Counted from the stretch's first letter, positions 32,692-42,572 are shown. The stretch: DNA of 64,000 nucleotides from Gemmatimonadaceae bacterium (GCA_030835125.1 JAUQWM010000037.1:124001-188000), one strand, 5' to 3'. The notes: generated from the sequence alone by a model not told the origin. Program-made: numbers and translations.

Positions 32692-35403
32692 CTATTTGTT
32701 GACCTCGAGGACAGCCTTCCGCTCGAGCCACGTCATGCCATCCGTCATCCACTTCGGGGCCGGGTCGCCCTTGAGGTAGTGCCCGAACCACTCGAGGATG
32801 CGGCGGTGGTAGTCGACCTGGTTCTCTTTCTTGCGCAGGCCGTGATCCTCGCCGGGGTATACCAGCAGCACAAAGTCCTTCCGGCCGGCGCGGCGCGCGA
32901 AGTTGTAGAACTCGATGCCCTGGTGCCAGTCCACCGTGCCGTCGGCATCGCCCACTTCCATCAGGATCGGCGTGCGCAGCTCGTGGACCTTGGCTGCCGG
33001 TGAGTTGCGCAGGTACGCGTCCATGTCCTCCCAGAACGGGACGTCCATGCGCGCCTGGCCGGTCTCCCAGTGGTCGAACTCGGCGATCCCCGGTGTCCAG
33101 TGGATCGCGCCCGCAAAGCTGAGGAAGTTGGTGATGGGCGCCCCGGCGACCGTCGCCGCGAAGATGTGCGTCCTGGTCGGCAGGAAGGTGGCCTCGTACC
33201 CGCCCCACGAGTGTCCCACGTGCCCGACCCGCGCCGAGTCCACCAGGCCGCGGGCGATGATCGCCTTCACCGCGGGCACCACCGCGTCGAGGACCGAGAG
33301 GCCCGGGTCGCGTCCCCGGAAGACGATGTCCGGCTGGAGCACGAAGTACCCGTTCGCATTCCACACGGCCGTGTTGTAGTAGTTGCGCTCCGACGGCACC
33401 GGGTACTGGTGGACGTTCTGCGAGAGCCGCTCGTACGTGTACACGATCATCGGGTACTTGCGTGAGGGGTCGTAGTTCGCCGGGTAGTAGAGGGCCGCCT
33501 GGAGTGGCTGTTCGGAAGCGCTGGTGAATTCCACGAGTTCCGACCGGCCCCACGAATAGTTCGACTGGAAGCTGTTGAAGGCCGTGACCTGTCGTGGGTC
33601 GCGCAACTGCGGGCCGCCGATGAACCAGTCGGGCGCGTCGTTGTAGCGTTCTCGCGTGAAGGCGAAGACGTCGGTGCTGTCGGCGCGCATGAGGCGCGCG
33701 ATCCGGGCGTCGTCGAAGGCGAGGCGTTCCACCGGCTTGCCGGCGATGAGGCGCGCATATCCCGACTTCTTCGTCAGGCGGCCCGCGAGGGTGAGGTAGA
33801 CGGGCTTCGTGAGGTCCACGCCCTCGTCGGCCGGGCCGAGGCGGATGATGCGGTGTGCGATTCCCTCTGCCGCGCCTGACGTGAGGCGCTGCGCGGCCTT
33901 GCCGTCGGCCGGGAGGCTCCAGAGGTCATGCGTGTCGTAGGCGAGGAACGCGCGCTCGTCCTTCGTCCAGCCGGCGTTCCCCTCGGGGGGCGTCAGGTCG
34001 CCCGGATAGTCCCAGTCCGCGTCGCCGAACGACACCTTGGCCGACGCGCTCAGGTTCACCCTGGTCCCGGTGGCGACGTCCTGGCTCCAGTAGCTCGTGC
34101 CGTCGTACCATGCCAGCTTCTTCCCGCTCGGGCTCGCGCCGTAGAAATAGCGGATCTTCTCGAGCACCTTCGTCCGCTGCCCGGTCTTCACGTCCACCAG
34201 CCAGACGTCTTGGTACGGCCTCCCGAACATCGTGCCAAACGCATACGCCGAGCGATCGGTCTCGGTGGCGTGGCGGCCGTCTCCGAGGAGGCGCGTCGTC
34301 TCCAGCGGGTTGTGGCTGACCTGGACGACGCGAGCGTCCGCCACGTGCCAGGCCGCGAGGAGCGTCCGCTGCAGGTCCTGCGACTCCTGCACCTTCTGCA
34401 TGGGCATGATGCGGACGTCCTGCGAGTGCCAGACCTGCACATCGGAGACCCTGGGTGGCGTTCCGGCGCCGCGTTCGCGCGAGGCCGAGTCCGCCGGCGT
34501 GCGCGACCGAAGCCCGATGAAGACCACGGACCCATCCCTGGCCCACTCGGGTCGGCGCGCGTCGGCGATCCGCATTCCGGGCGGGAAACCGCCGGCGCGC
34601 GACGGGTCGAGTTCCTTCCGGGCCGCCCCCGGCGCGGACGCACCGGTCCACGCCAGCACCACGTGGGTGGTGTCGCGGAAGCCCGGGTCGGCGACCGTCC
34701 GTAGCACGGCCAGGTCCTCGGACTTCTCGCGCCAGGCCAGCCCGCGATAGCTGGAGGACGACGACTCGAGGACCCGCACGACCTGGGCGACCGCGTCGTA
34801 GACCTGGACGGCGTTCCCGGTGCCCCCCTCGGTCTCGATCGTGAGCGCGAGCAGCGGGCGCCGGTCGCTCCAGGCAAACTCTCCGACGTTGCCGAAATTC
34901 ATGCGGGCGCCGGTGGCCAGGCTCTGCACGATCACGTCGGCGACGCGCTTGCCCTCGGCGGGATAGCGCCGCATCAGGACGAACCGGCCGTCGGCGCTGA
35001 ACCGGAACGACTGGATCTCCGGGATGCTGTCGGTGCGCCCGGTCGCCAGTTCGCGGATGCCGAGGGCGTTCCGGACCGGCTTGCGCTCGCGCTCCAGGCG
35101 CTCGCGCGTGGCCGGGGACACGCCGATCAGGTAGGCGACCCATCGCGAGTCGACGCTGAAGGCGGCCCCGCTGCCGTTAGGCATGACGAAGGCGGTGTCG
35201 CGGTCCATGGGACGGACGCGCAGCTCATTCTCCTCGTTGACGCGGGTGACCCCGTAGGCAAGCCAGCGCCCGTTGGGCGACAGGCTCGCCGGCCCGGGAG
35301 ATTCCCACTTGCCGTAGTCGGCCGGGACGATGGGGGACTGGGCAGCGACGTTCGTGGCCAGGGCGATGATCGCGAGCAGCGAGAGCGAGAATTGCCGGGT
35401 CAT
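32692..35403 (-). CDS. Secreted S9-family prolyl oligopeptidase-like peptidase
   Basis: 903 residues from ATG 35403; the frame runs on upstream but the signal peptide (QFSLSLLAIIALATNVAAQ) starts here. A beta-propeller with PD40-like repeats (LSPNGRWLAYGV, FSADGRFVLMR) fills the first ~640 residues. The C-terminal catalytic domain has the nucleophile in VGHSWGGYEA, the aspartate in VGDADGTVDWHQG and the histidine in PGEDHGLRKK. It cleaves oligopeptides in the periplasm. Its 3' end faces the heptamer hairpin. Confidence 0.92.
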   Translation of the reverse strand: MTRQFSLSLLAIIALATNVAAQSPIVPADYGKWESPGPASLSPNGRWLAYGVTRVNEENELRVRPMDRDTAFVMPNGSGAAFSVDSRWVAYLIGVSPATRERLERERKPVRNALGIRELATGRTDSIPEIQSFRFSADGRFVLMRRYPAEGKRVADVIVQSLATGARMNFGNVGEFAWSDRRPLLALTIETEGGTGNAVQVYDAVAQVVRVLESSSSSYRGLAWREKSEDLAVLRTVADPGFRDTTHVVLAWTGASAPGAARKELDPSRAGGFPPGMRIADARRPEWARDGSVVFIGLRSRTPADSASRERGAGTPPRVSDVQVWHSQDVRIMPMQKVQESQDLQRTLLAAWHVADARVVQVSHNPLETTRLLGDGRHATETDRSAYAFGTMFGRPYQDVWLVDVKTGQRTKVLEKIRYFYGASPSGKKLAWYDGTSYWSQDVATGTRVNLSASAKVSFGDADWDYPGDLTPPEGNAGWTKDERAFLAYDTHDLWSLPADGKAAQRLTSGAAEGIAHRIIRLGPADEGVDLTKPVYLTLAGRLTKKSGYARLIAGKPVERLAFDDARIARLMRADSTDVFAFTRERYNDAPDWFIGGPQLRDPRQVTAFNSFQSNYSWGRSELVEFTSASEQPLQAALYYPANYDPSRKYPMIVYTYERLSQNVHQYPVPSERNYYNTAVWNANGYFVLQPDIVFRGRDPGLSVLDAVVPAVKAIIARGLVDSARVGHVGHSWGGYEATFLPTRTHIFAATVAGAPITNFLSFAGAIHWTPGIAEFDHWETGQARMDVPFWEDMDAYLRNSPAAKVHELRTPILMEVGDADGTVDWHQGIEFYNFARRAGRKDFVLLVYPGEDHGLRKKENQVDYHRRILEWFGHYLKGDPAPKWMTDGMTWLERKAVLEVNK

Positions 35404-35426
35404 GAGGGCAACCTGAATGGGGGCGA

Positions 35427-35454
35427 GGCCACGGGCCACGGGCCGCAGGCCAAA
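35427..35454. repeat. Heptamer repeat GGCCACG (short, degenerate)
   Basis: Two exact GGCCACG units followed by GGCCGCA and GGCCAAA in the same seven-base phase, in the divergent gap (35404-35580) between the S9 and M28 peptidase genes. The rest of this gap holds a TATCTT at 35547-35552, a possible -10 for the M28 gene. Confidence 0.55.
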
Positions 35455-35580
35455 GGGCGAACCCGGACAAGTTCGCGAAACTGCACCCGCCTCGAAAGTT
35501 GCCCGGGACGGAAGGTTCGGACGAGTGGAGTCGTCCCGTCCGGGGGCATATCTTTCCGCGTCCTCCAACCGCCAAACCGA

Positions 35581-36948
35581 ATGACTTGCCGCTTCCAGGT
35601 CCTGCTGTGGACCGTGCTTGCCGTGGCTCCCGCCACCTCCGCCTCCGCCCAGGCGCTGGCGGACCGCTACCGGGACGCGGCGTCCCGGATCATCGCCCGC
35701 GCGACGAAGGACAGCGCGGCATGGAACCGGATCGCGACGCTCACGGAGACGTTCGGCAGCCGCTTCTCGGGCTCGGAGGCGCTGGAACGCGCGATCGACT
35801 GGTCGCTGGCGGAGATGCGAAAGGACGGGCTCGACAACGTCCGCGGCGAGCCGGCGATGGTGCCGCGCTGGGTGCGCGGTGCCGAGTCGGCGGAACTGGT
35901 CGCGCCGCGGCGCCAGGCGCTGCCGATGCTGGGCCTTGGCGGGAGCATAGCGACGCCGCCGGCCGGCATCACCGCCGACGTGATGGTCGTGACGAGCTAT
36001 GCCGACCTCACGGCGCGGGCCACGCAGGCGCGGGGAAAGATCGTGCTCTTCAATGTCCCCTTCACGAACTACGGGCAGACGGTTGCCTACCGGTCGGGGG
36101 GCGCGGTGGCGGCCGCGCGGGCCGGCGCGGTGGCCTCCCTGATCCGGTCGGTGACGCCGTACTCCATGCGCACGCCACATACCGGCGGGATGGCCTACAA
36201 CGACAGCGTCCCGAAGATCCCGCACGCGGCGATCACGCCCGAGGACGCGGACATGATCGCGCGCATGGTCGCCCGCGGCGAGCGCGTGTCGGTCCGGCTG
36301 GTGATGTCGGCCCGGACCCTGCCTGACGCGCCGTCCCGCAACCTCGTGGGCGAACTCCGCGGCACGACGGCGCCCGACGAGGTGGTCGTGATGGGCGGGC
36401 ACATCGACTCGTGGGATGTGGGGCGCGGGGCGATGGACGACGCGGGCGGCGTGGTGGTGGCGTGGGAGGCAATCCGGCTGCTCAAGGAACTCGGCCTGCG
36501 TCCGCGGCGGACGATCCGCGTGGTGGGATGGACGAACGAGGAGAACGGGCTCCGCGGGGGGAACGCCTACCGGGACACCCACCAGGCGACGCTCGAGCGG
36601 CATGTCGCGGCCATCGAGAGCGACGCCGGTGTCTTCAAGCCGCTCGGCTTCGGGTTCTCCGGCTCCGACTCGGCGTTCGCGCTCGTCAGGCAGATCGGCT
36701 CGTTGCTGGCCGGGATCGGGTCCGGCGACATCGCGCGTGGCGGGGGCGGCGCGGACATCGGGCCGATCATGGCGCTCGGCGTGCCCGGCCTCGGGCTGAA
36801 CGTCGATGGCACGAAGTACTTCTGGTACCACCACACCGACGCCGACACGGTGGACAAGCTGGATCCGCACGACGTCGCGCTCTGCGTGGCGACCATGGCG
36901 GTCATGGCGTACGTGCTGGCGGACATGCCCGAGCGGTTGCCGCGATGA
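35581..36948 (+). CDS. Secreted M28 metallopeptidase with PA domain (carboxypeptidase Q-like)
   Basis: 455 residues from ATG 35581, where the signal peptide (FQVLLWTVLAVAPATSASAQ) begins. A PA insert (ARATQARGKIVLFNVPFTNYGQTVAYRSGGAVAAARAGAVA) precedes the two-zinc catalytic domain: His in VMGGHIDSWD, Asp in GAMDDAGG, Glu-Glu in WTNEENGLRG, Asp in AIESDAGV, His in WYHHTDADTV. This matches plasma glutamate carboxypeptidase/carboxypeptidase Q, which trims dipeptides. Divergent from the S9 peptidase gene, suggesting shared peptide nutrition. Confidence 0.92.
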   Translation: MTCRFQVLLWTVLAVAPATSASAQALADRYRDAASRIIARATKDSAAWNRIATLTETFGSRFSGSEALERAIDWSLAEMRKDGLDNVRGEPAMVPRWVRGAESAELVAPRRQALPMLGLGGSIATPPAGITADVMVVTSYADLTARATQARGKIVLFNVPFTNYGQTVAYRSGGAVAAARAGAVASLIRSVTPYSMRTPHTGGMAYNDSVPKIPHAAITPEDADMIARMVARGERVSVRLVMSARTLPDAPSRNLVGELRGTTAPDEVVVMGGHIDSWDVGRGAMDDAGGVVVAWEAIRLLKELGLRPRRTIRVVGWTNEENGLRGGNAYRDTHQATLERHVAAIESDAGVFKPLGFGFSGSDSAFALVRQIGSLLAGIGSGDIARGGGGADIGPIMALGVPGLGLNVDGTKYFWYHHTDADTVDKLDPHDVALCVATMAVMAYVLADMPERLPR

Positions 36949-36988
36949 GCCAGGGCGCAGGGCGAGGGACGCCCGCCGCAGGGGCCGC

Positions 36989-38191
36989 TTGACCCGGAGC
37001 CTCCCGGGAACGCCGTTCCACCCACGCACCGCCCCGCTCGTCGAGGGGCAGACGTGGCGACGGTGGGCGGGCTTCGTGGTCGCCAGTTCCTATGAGCTGC
37101 ACCATGACCGCGAGTATCACGCCATCCGCACCTCGGCGGCGCTGTTCGACGTGTCACCGCTCTTCAAGTACCACGTCCGGGGGCCGGATGCGGTGCGCCT
37201 TGTGGATCGCGTCGTCACGCGTGATGTCGCGGGCGCGCGCGTGGGGCAGGTGCTCTACACGCCGTGGTGCGATGCGGCGGGCAAGGTCCTCGACGACGGC
37301 ACCGTATCGATCCTCGCGCCCGACTTCCTGCGCGTCACCGCCGCCGACCCGAACTACCGGTGGTTGTGCGAGAACGCGCGGGGGCTCCGGGTGACCGTCG
37401 ACGACGCCAGCGAGTCCGTCGCCGCGCTGGCGTTGCAGGGGCCTAACGCGCGGACGATCCTGGAGCATGCGACCGGCACCGACCTCGCAGGCCTCCGCTT
37501 CTTCCGCCTCCAGAACGCGCTCCTCCGCGGCGTCCCGGTCACCATCACGCGCACCGGCTACACCGGCGACCTGGGCTACGAGATCTGGATGGATGCGTCA
37601 CAGGCCCTGCCGGCCTGGGACGCCCTCATCGCCGCGGGGACGCCTTTCGGATTGACCCCGGCGGGAATCCTGGCGCTGGACGTGGCGCGGATCGAGGCCG
37701 GGCTGCTCCTCCTCGACGTCGACTATGTGTCGGCGCGGAAGGCACTCATCGAGCCACAGAAATCCTCGCCGCTGGAACTGGGGCTCGAGTGGACCGTGGG
37801 CTTCGACAAGCCCGCGTTCGTGGGACGCGAAGCACTCGTGGCCGAGCGGGAGCGCCCCGCCGAATGGCGCTTCACCGGGGTCGAGGTGGCCTGGGAACCA
37901 CTCGAGGCGCTGTACACCGACCTGGGACTCGCGCCGCGACTCCCCACCACGGCGTGGCGCACGAGTGTGCCGCTGTACGCCCCGGGATCGGAACACCAGG
38001 TCGGCTACGCCACGAGCGGGTGCTGGTCGCCGCTGCTCAAGCGCTACCTGACGCTCGCGCACCTCGAGGCGCCGTACGCCGAGCCCGGACGGGAACTCGA
38101 CATGGAGGTCACCGTCGAGCACCGGCGGAAGCGCGCGCGGGCCAACGTGTGTGCGCTCCCCTTCTTCAACCCTGGACGGAAGCGCGCATGA
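36989..38191 (+). CDS. GcvT-like aminomethyltransferase family protein
   Basis: 400 residues from TTG 36989, selected because AGGGG lies just upstream and the family sequence (TPFHPRTAPLVEGQTWRRWAGFVVASSYE) begins here. Folate-binding fold motifs include ALFDVSPLFKYHVRGPDA, RVTAADPNYRW, RTGYTGDLGYEIW and ALDVARIEAGLLLLDVDY. It resembles the glycine-cleavage T-protein but has no glycine cleavage partners nearby, so it may be a demethylase or other C1-transfer enzyme. The stop overlaps the ATG of the first flavoprotein gene (ATGA). Confidence 0.85.
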   Translation: MTRSLPGTPFHPRTAPLVEGQTWRRWAGFVVASSYELHHDREYHAIRTSAALFDVSPLFKYHVRGPDAVRLVDRVVTRDVAGARVGQVLYTPWCDAAGKVLDDGTVSILAPDFLRVTAADPNYRWLCENARGLRVTVDDASESVAALALQGPNARTILEHATGTDLAGLRFFRLQNALLRGVPVTITRTGYTGDLGYEIWMDASQALPAWDALIAAGTPFGLTPAGILALDVARIEAGLLLLDVDYVSARKALIEPQKSSPLELGLEWTVGFDKPAFVGREALVAERERPAEWRFTGVEVAWEPLEALYTDLGLAPRLPTTAWRTSVPLYAPGSEHQVGYATSGCWSPLLKRYLTLAHLEAPYAEPGRELDMEVTVEHRRKRARANVCALPFFNPGRKRA

Positions 38192-39789
38192 CGGCCATCC
38201 GGGGCACCGGCGGCGGCCGCTACGATGCCATCGTCATCGGCGGCGGGCACAATGGCCTGGTCACGGCGGCGTACCTCGCGCGCGCGGGCAAGCGGGTCGT
38301 GGTGCTCGAGCGCCGTCACCTGGTGGGTGGCGCAGCCGTTACCGAGGAGGTCATTCCCGGCTTCCGGTTCTCGGTCTTCTCCTATGTCGTCAGCCTGCTG
38401 CGACCGGAGATCATCCGCGACCTGTCGCTGCCGGCGCACGGGTTGGAGATCCTGCCGCTCGAAAGCACGGTCACGCCCATGTTCGACGGCGATTACCTCG
38501 CCGCCTGGCCCGACGCCGACCAGACGCGACGGGAAGTGGCGCGGCATTCGTTGCGCGATGCCGAGGCGTACGAGGAATACAGCCGGTTGATGGGACTGAT
38601 GGCGATGGCGGTCAAGCCGATCATCGGCATGATCCCGCCGGACCCGACGTCGCTGTCGCCACGCGACCTGCGCGGGCTCCTCCGGGTGGGACGGCACTTC
38701 CAGTCGCTGAGCGCGAAGCACTTCCACCTGCTGTACAAGCTCATGACCATGAGCTCGGCCGACTTCCTCGACGAGTGGTTCGAGACTGACGTGCTCAAGG
38801 CGACAAAGTCGGCGAGCGGCATCATCGGCACCTTCATGGGCCCGCGCACGCCGGGATCGGCCTACGTGCTGCTGCACCACTACATGGGGGAGATCGACGG
38901 CGCGTTCCGGGCCTGGGGCTTCGCGCGGGGCGGCACCGGGGCGATCTCGGAGTCGATCGGCCGCGCGGCGCGTGCCTTCGGCACCGAGGTGCGACTCGAC
39001 GCCGAGGTCACGAAGGTGCGGACCCAGGGCGGGAAGGCGACGGGCGTGGTGCTCGCCAACGGCGACGAACTGCAGGCGCCGGTCGTGGTGTCCTCCCTCG
39101 ACCCGAAGCGCACCTTCCTCCGGCTGGTGGACGAGGCCGACCTGCCCGCCGACTTCGTGGCGGATATCCGGCGGTTCAGGATCCGTGGCTCGTCAGGCAA
39201 GGTGAACCTCGCGCTGTCCGGGCTGCCGGACTTCACCTGCCTGCCCGGGGTCGGGCCGCACCTCCGGGGAGCGATCTCCATCTCCCCGTCGCTGGAGTAC
39301 GTCGAGCGCGCCTACGACGACGCGAAGTACGGGGCGTTCTCGCGCCGGCCGTACATGGACATCATCCTGCCGTCGATGATCGACCCGGGGATGGCGCCGC
39401 CGGGGAAGCACGTGATGTCGGTCTTCGTGCAGTACGCGCCGTCGACGATCACCGGCGGCTGGGACGATTCCCGGCGCGACGCATTCGGCAACGCGGTCCT
39501 CGACGCGATCGCGCAGTTCGCGCCGAACATCCGCGACGTCATCATCGACAAGCAGGTGCTCACCCCCGCCGACATCGAGCGGATCACCGGCCTCACCGAG
39601 GGAAACATCTTCCAGGGTGAGCTGGCGCTCCACCAGCTGTTCTTCCTGCGTCCCTCGCCGGGATGGGCGCAGTACCGCACGCCGGTGCGCGGCCTGTGGC
39701 AGTGTGGCTCGGGAACGCATCCGGGCGGCGGCATCATGGGGGCCGGCGGTCGTCTCGCGGCACTCGAAATCCTCGGGACGGGCGCATGA
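38188..39789 (+). CDS. PYROXD2/COG1233-type FAD-dependent oxidoreductase, copy 1
   Basis: 533 residues. The N-terminal dinucleotide fold is IVIGGGHNGLVTAAYLARAGKRVVVLERR and the C-terminus has the FAD-closing QCGSGTHPGGGIMGAGG. The sequence is closest in pattern to phytoene-desaturase-like PYROXD2 proteins (GTFMGPRTPGSAYVLLHH, FARGGTGAISESI). No carotenoid genes are nearby, so a carotenoid role is not supported. Coupled by ATGA overlaps to the genes on both sides. Confidence 0.88.
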   Translation: MTAIRGTGGGRYDAIVIGGGHNGLVTAAYLARAGKRVVVLERRHLVGGAAVTEEVIPGFRFSVFSYVVSLLRPEIIRDLSLPAHGLEILPLESTVTPMFDGDYLAAWPDADQTRREVARHSLRDAEAYEEYSRLMGLMAMAVKPIIGMIPPDPTSLSPRDLRGLLRVGRHFQSLSAKHFHLLYKLMTMSSADFLDEWFETDVLKATKSASGIIGTFMGPRTPGSAYVLLHHYMGEIDGAFRAWGFARGGTGAISESIGRAARAFGTEVRLDAEVTKVRTQGGKATGVVLANGDELQAPVVVSSLDPKRTFLRLVDEADLPADFVADIRRFRIRGSSGKVNLALSGLPDFTCLPGVGPHLRGAISISPSLEYVERAYDDAKYGAFSRRPYMDIILPSMIDPGMAPPGKHVMSVFVQYAPSTITGGWDDSRRDAFGNAVLDAIAQFAPNIRDVIIDKQVLTPADIERITGLTEGNIFQGELALHQLFFLRPSPGWAQYRTPVRGLWQCGSGTHPGGGIMGAGGRLAALEILGTGA

Positions 39790-41363
39790 ACCGGTACGAC
39801 GTCATCGTGATCGGTGCCGGCGCGAACGGACTGGCCGCGGCCGCGCTGCTCGCGAAGCGCGGCAAGCGGGTCCTCGTACTCGAGCGGCGGGATGTCGCCG
39901 GCGGGACGAACGCCACGGAGGAATTCCATCCCGGGTTCCGCGTCAGTGCCGCCCGTGATGACGCCGGCTGGGTGCCCGACGCGCTGGCCGCCGAGTTGCA
40001 CCTCGAACGCAACGGACTGTCGTGGGCGCCGGTGACGGCCGGCCTCGTCGCCGTGTCGGGCGACGCCCCGGCGATCCCGACCTATCCCGACGTGCGCCGC
40101 ACGGTCGAGGAACTCCGGGCGGTGTCTGCGCCTGACGCGGCCAGGTGGGCGGCATTCGCCGGCTTCATCCACCGGGCCGCGTCGTTCCTCCAGGCGGCGT
40201 ACTCCACGCGTGCGCCGAGGGTGCAGTCCCGCGCGCTGGGGGACCTCCTGGCGCTGGCCGGCCTGGGGCGGCGGCTCCGGACGCTCGGCAAGCGGGAGAT
40301 GATGGAGGTCCTGCGCGTCGTGCCCATGCCGGTCGCCGACCTCGCCGAGGAGTGGTTCAGCCACGAGCCGTTGCGCGCGCTGCTGGCGGTCGCCGGAACC
40401 CGGGACGTCCTGCACGGACCCATGTCGGGGGGTACGGCGCTGGTATTCCTGCACCACCAGGTTGGCCAGGCCATGGGAGCAATCGGTGTGCGTCGTGCGC
40501 CGCGTGGCGGCACGGGCGCCCTCACCTCCGCGCTGGCGATTGCGGCTCGTGAGGCAGGCGTCGAAGTGCGCCTCGGCGCTGACGTGAGCCAGGTCAGGGT
40601 CGAGGCGGCGCAGGCGCGCGGTGTGGTGCTGGCGACCGGAGAGGAGATCGGGGCGGCCCAGGTGGTGTCGAGCGCCGATCCGCGCCGGTCGTTCTCGTGG
40701 GTGGATCCGTCCTGGCTCGATCCGGCACTGCTGCGCGAGGTGGACAACGTCCGGATGCGCGGCGCGACCGCGCGTGTCCATTTCGCCCTCGACGCGCTGC
40801 CGCGCTTCCACTCCGGCGGTCGGGAGATCCCGCGCGACGCGCTGGGCGGGACCCTCGTGCTCGCGCCGTCGATCGCGGGCGTGGAGCGGGCGTACGACGC
40901 CGCCAAGTTCGGCGCCGTGTCGGAGGCGCCGGCGCTGACGATCACGATCCCGACCCTCGCCGACCCGTCCCTGGCCCCGGACCGGCGCCACGTGCTGTCG
41001 GTGACCGCGCAGCACGTCCCGTGGGCACGGCGGGGCGGCTGGGACGCGGCCGCGGCGGATGCGTTAGGCGATCAGGTGACGCGGATGGTCGCGGCCATTG
41101 CCCCGGACCTGCCCGAGCGCGTGGTGCAGCGGTGGGTGGTCACCCCCGCCGACCTCGAGGCCCGCTACGGGTGCGCGGAGGGGAGCCTGACGCACGGCGA
41201 GCTGGCGCTCGACCAGGCCCTCTTCATGCGGCCGGTGCCGTCGTGCAGCCGGCACGCGACGCCGCTGGCCGGGTTCTGGCTCTGCGGCACAGGGACGCAC
41301 CCGGCGATCCCCGGCGGCGCCGCCGGCTGGCTGGCCGCGGCGGAAGTCGCCGCCGCCCGCTGA
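39786..41363 (+). CDS. PYROXD2/COG1233-type FAD-dependent oxidoreductase, copy 2
   Basis: 525 residues from the ATG overlapping the stop of copy 1. Same architecture: IVIGAGANGLAAAALLAKRGKRVLVLERR, RAPRGGTGALTSAL, and the closing LCGTGTHPAIPGGAAGW. It is a diverged paralogue and may pair with copy 1 as a heteromer or act on a successive step. With the GcvT-like protein, the three genes form a coupled operon of redox plus one-carbon chemistry; substrate unknown. Confidence 0.88.
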   Translation: MNRYDVIVIGAGANGLAAAALLAKRGKRVLVLERRDVAGGTNATEEFHPGFRVSAARDDAGWVPDALAAELHLERNGLSWAPVTAGLVAVSGDAPAIPTYPDVRRTVEELRAVSAPDAARWAAFAGFIHRAASFLQAAYSTRAPRVQSRALGDLLALAGLGRRLRTLGKREMMEVLRVVPMPVADLAEEWFSHEPLRALLAVAGTRDVLHGPMSGGTALVFLHHQVGQAMGAIGVRRAPRGGTGALTSALAIAAREAGVEVRLGADVSQVRVEAAQARGVVLATGEEIGAAQVVSSADPRRSFSWVDPSWLDPALLREVDNVRMRGATARVHFALDALPRFHSGGREIPRDALGGTLVLAPSIAGVERAYDAAKFGAVSEAPALTITIPTLADPSLAPDRRHVLSVTAQHVPWARRGGWDAAAADALGDQVTRMVAAIAPDLPERVVQRWVVTPADLEARYGCAEGSLTHGELALDQALFMRPVPSCSRHATPLAGFWLCGTGTHPAIPGGAAGWLAAAEVAAAR

Positions 41364-41371
41364 CGCGCGGG

Positions 41372-41992
41372 TCAGGCGTCGTGCCCGGGGCCGGGTGCCG
41401 ACCGTCCTTCCCAGTCCCCCTCGTACTCCATGTAGCGCGCCGTTTCCCGCGCGACCTCCACGCCTAACAAGCGCGCCACGACGTGGAGCGAGAGGTCGAT
41501 CCCGGCGCTCACGCCGGCCGACATCACCAATTGGCCGTCGCCGACGATCCGCTGCCCCTCGCGCACGTGGGCCCGGGGCGCGACCGCCCGCAACTCGTCG
41601 AACGCCAGGAAGTGCGTAGTGGCCTCGTGGCCATCGAGCAGTCCCGCGGCCCCCAGCACCAGCGCGCCCGTGCACACGCTCAGGACCAGCGTACACGCTG
41701 GTGCGACGTGCGCGATCCACTCGAGCATCATCGGGTTCTTCATCTCGCGGCGCGTCCCGAACCCGCCGGGCACGACGAGGATCTCGGGTGGCGGGCAGTC
41801 GGCGAACGCATAACGCGGGTTCACGCTCAGGCCGTTGCGCGCCGTGACCGGCGCCAGGCGCTCGGCCACCGTGTAGACGTCGAATGGCTCGAGCTTTCGC
41901 CGCCGGCCCGTCACCGAAAAGACCTCGAATGGACCCGCGAAGTCGAGGACCTCGACGTCGTCGAAGAGCAGGATCGCGGTGCGATAGGCCAT
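41372..41992 (-). CDS. DJ-1/PfpI family protein
   Basis: 206 residues, a single glutaminase-like domain. The nucleophile cysteine is in LSVCTGALVLGAAGLLDG and the oxyanion glycine loop is LVVPGGFGTRRE. It resembles isonitrile hydratase and the sensor half of GATase1-like AraC regulators, but the DNA-binding half is absent. Downstream of the TlpA-like gene by 64 bases on the same strand. Probable small-molecule hydratase or chaperone-like function; not resolved. Confidence 0.86.
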   Translation of the reverse strand: MAYRTAILLFDDVEVLDFAGPFEVFSVTGRRRKLEPFDVYTVAERLAPVTARNGLSVNPRYAFADCPPPEILVVPGGFGTRREMKNPMMLEWIAHVAPACTLVLSVCTGALVLGAAGLLDGHEATTHFLAFDELRAVAPRAHVREGQRIVGDGQLVMSAGVSAGIDLSLHVVARLLGVEVARETARYMEYEGDWEGRSAPGPGHDA

Positions 41993-42056
41993 GCGGCGGC
42001 GACGGGGAACGGGACGGGGAAGGGGGCAGCGCCTCGATGCGCCGGCCCCCGGCGCG

Positions 42057-42572
42057 TCAGGGCCGGAGGACCGCCTCGAGCGCCGCGGGGAATCCCGACG
42101 TCGTGGCGCGTAACGTGCCGAGGTGCTTCCAGCGCAGGATGCCGTTCCGGTCGATGAGGTAGGTCGACGGAACGCCGATGGCCAGGAACCGCGAGTTCAC
42201 GCGCTCGTCCGGGTCTCGCCAGATCGGGTAGGTCATCCGGAAGTCCCGGGCGAACTGCTCGATCTTCGACTCGTCGCCGCGCGCGTCGACGCTCACGCCA
42301 ACGATCTGCAATCCCTCCGCGGCGTGCTTCCCGTGCAGGGACTCGAGGAACGGGATCTCCTCCTTGCAGGGCAGGCACCAGGTTGCCCACACGTTCAGCA
42401 GCACCGGCTTGCCGCGCAGCAGCGCCAGCGAGACGCTGTCTCCACTCAGCGTTCGGGCCGCGTAGGGCGGCGCCTCGAGCCCGACTTCCACGCGGGCCGG
42501 AGGCCCGCCGTCCCGCGCGCACGCCGGCACGAACAGGAAGAAGGCGCCCAGCCACAAGCCCCTCGATGACAT
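42057..42572 (-). CDS. TlpA/ResA-like thioredoxin lipoprotein
   Basis: 171 residues from ATG 42572, where a lipoprotein signal begins (LWLGAFFLFVPAC). The thioredoxin domain has the active site NVWATWCLPCKEEIPFLESL and cis-proline loop GVPSTYLIDRNG. It starts four bases after the stop of the CxCC BNR gene, so they are cotranscribed and this protein may keep that partner's cysteines reduced. Confidence 0.88.
   Translation of the reverse strand: MSSRGLWLGAFFLFVPACARDGGPPARVEVGLEAPPYAARTLSGDSVSLALLRGKPVLLNVWATWCLPCKEEIPFLESLHGKHAAEGLQIVGVSVDARGDESKIEQFARDFRMTYPIWRDPDERVNSRFLAIGVPSTYLIDRNGILRWKHLGTLRATTSGFPAALEAVLRP

Noticed and set aside
35404-37029. Upstream extension of the S9 peptidase frame to 1445 codons
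   Set aside because: The extension is antisense to the M28 peptidase, and the signal peptide begins at ATG 35403.
38188-41363. Carotenoid desaturase pair (crtI-like)
   Set aside because: No phytoene synthase or cyclase nearby, and the sequence pattern is closer to PYROXD2; the GcvT-like partner points elsewhere.
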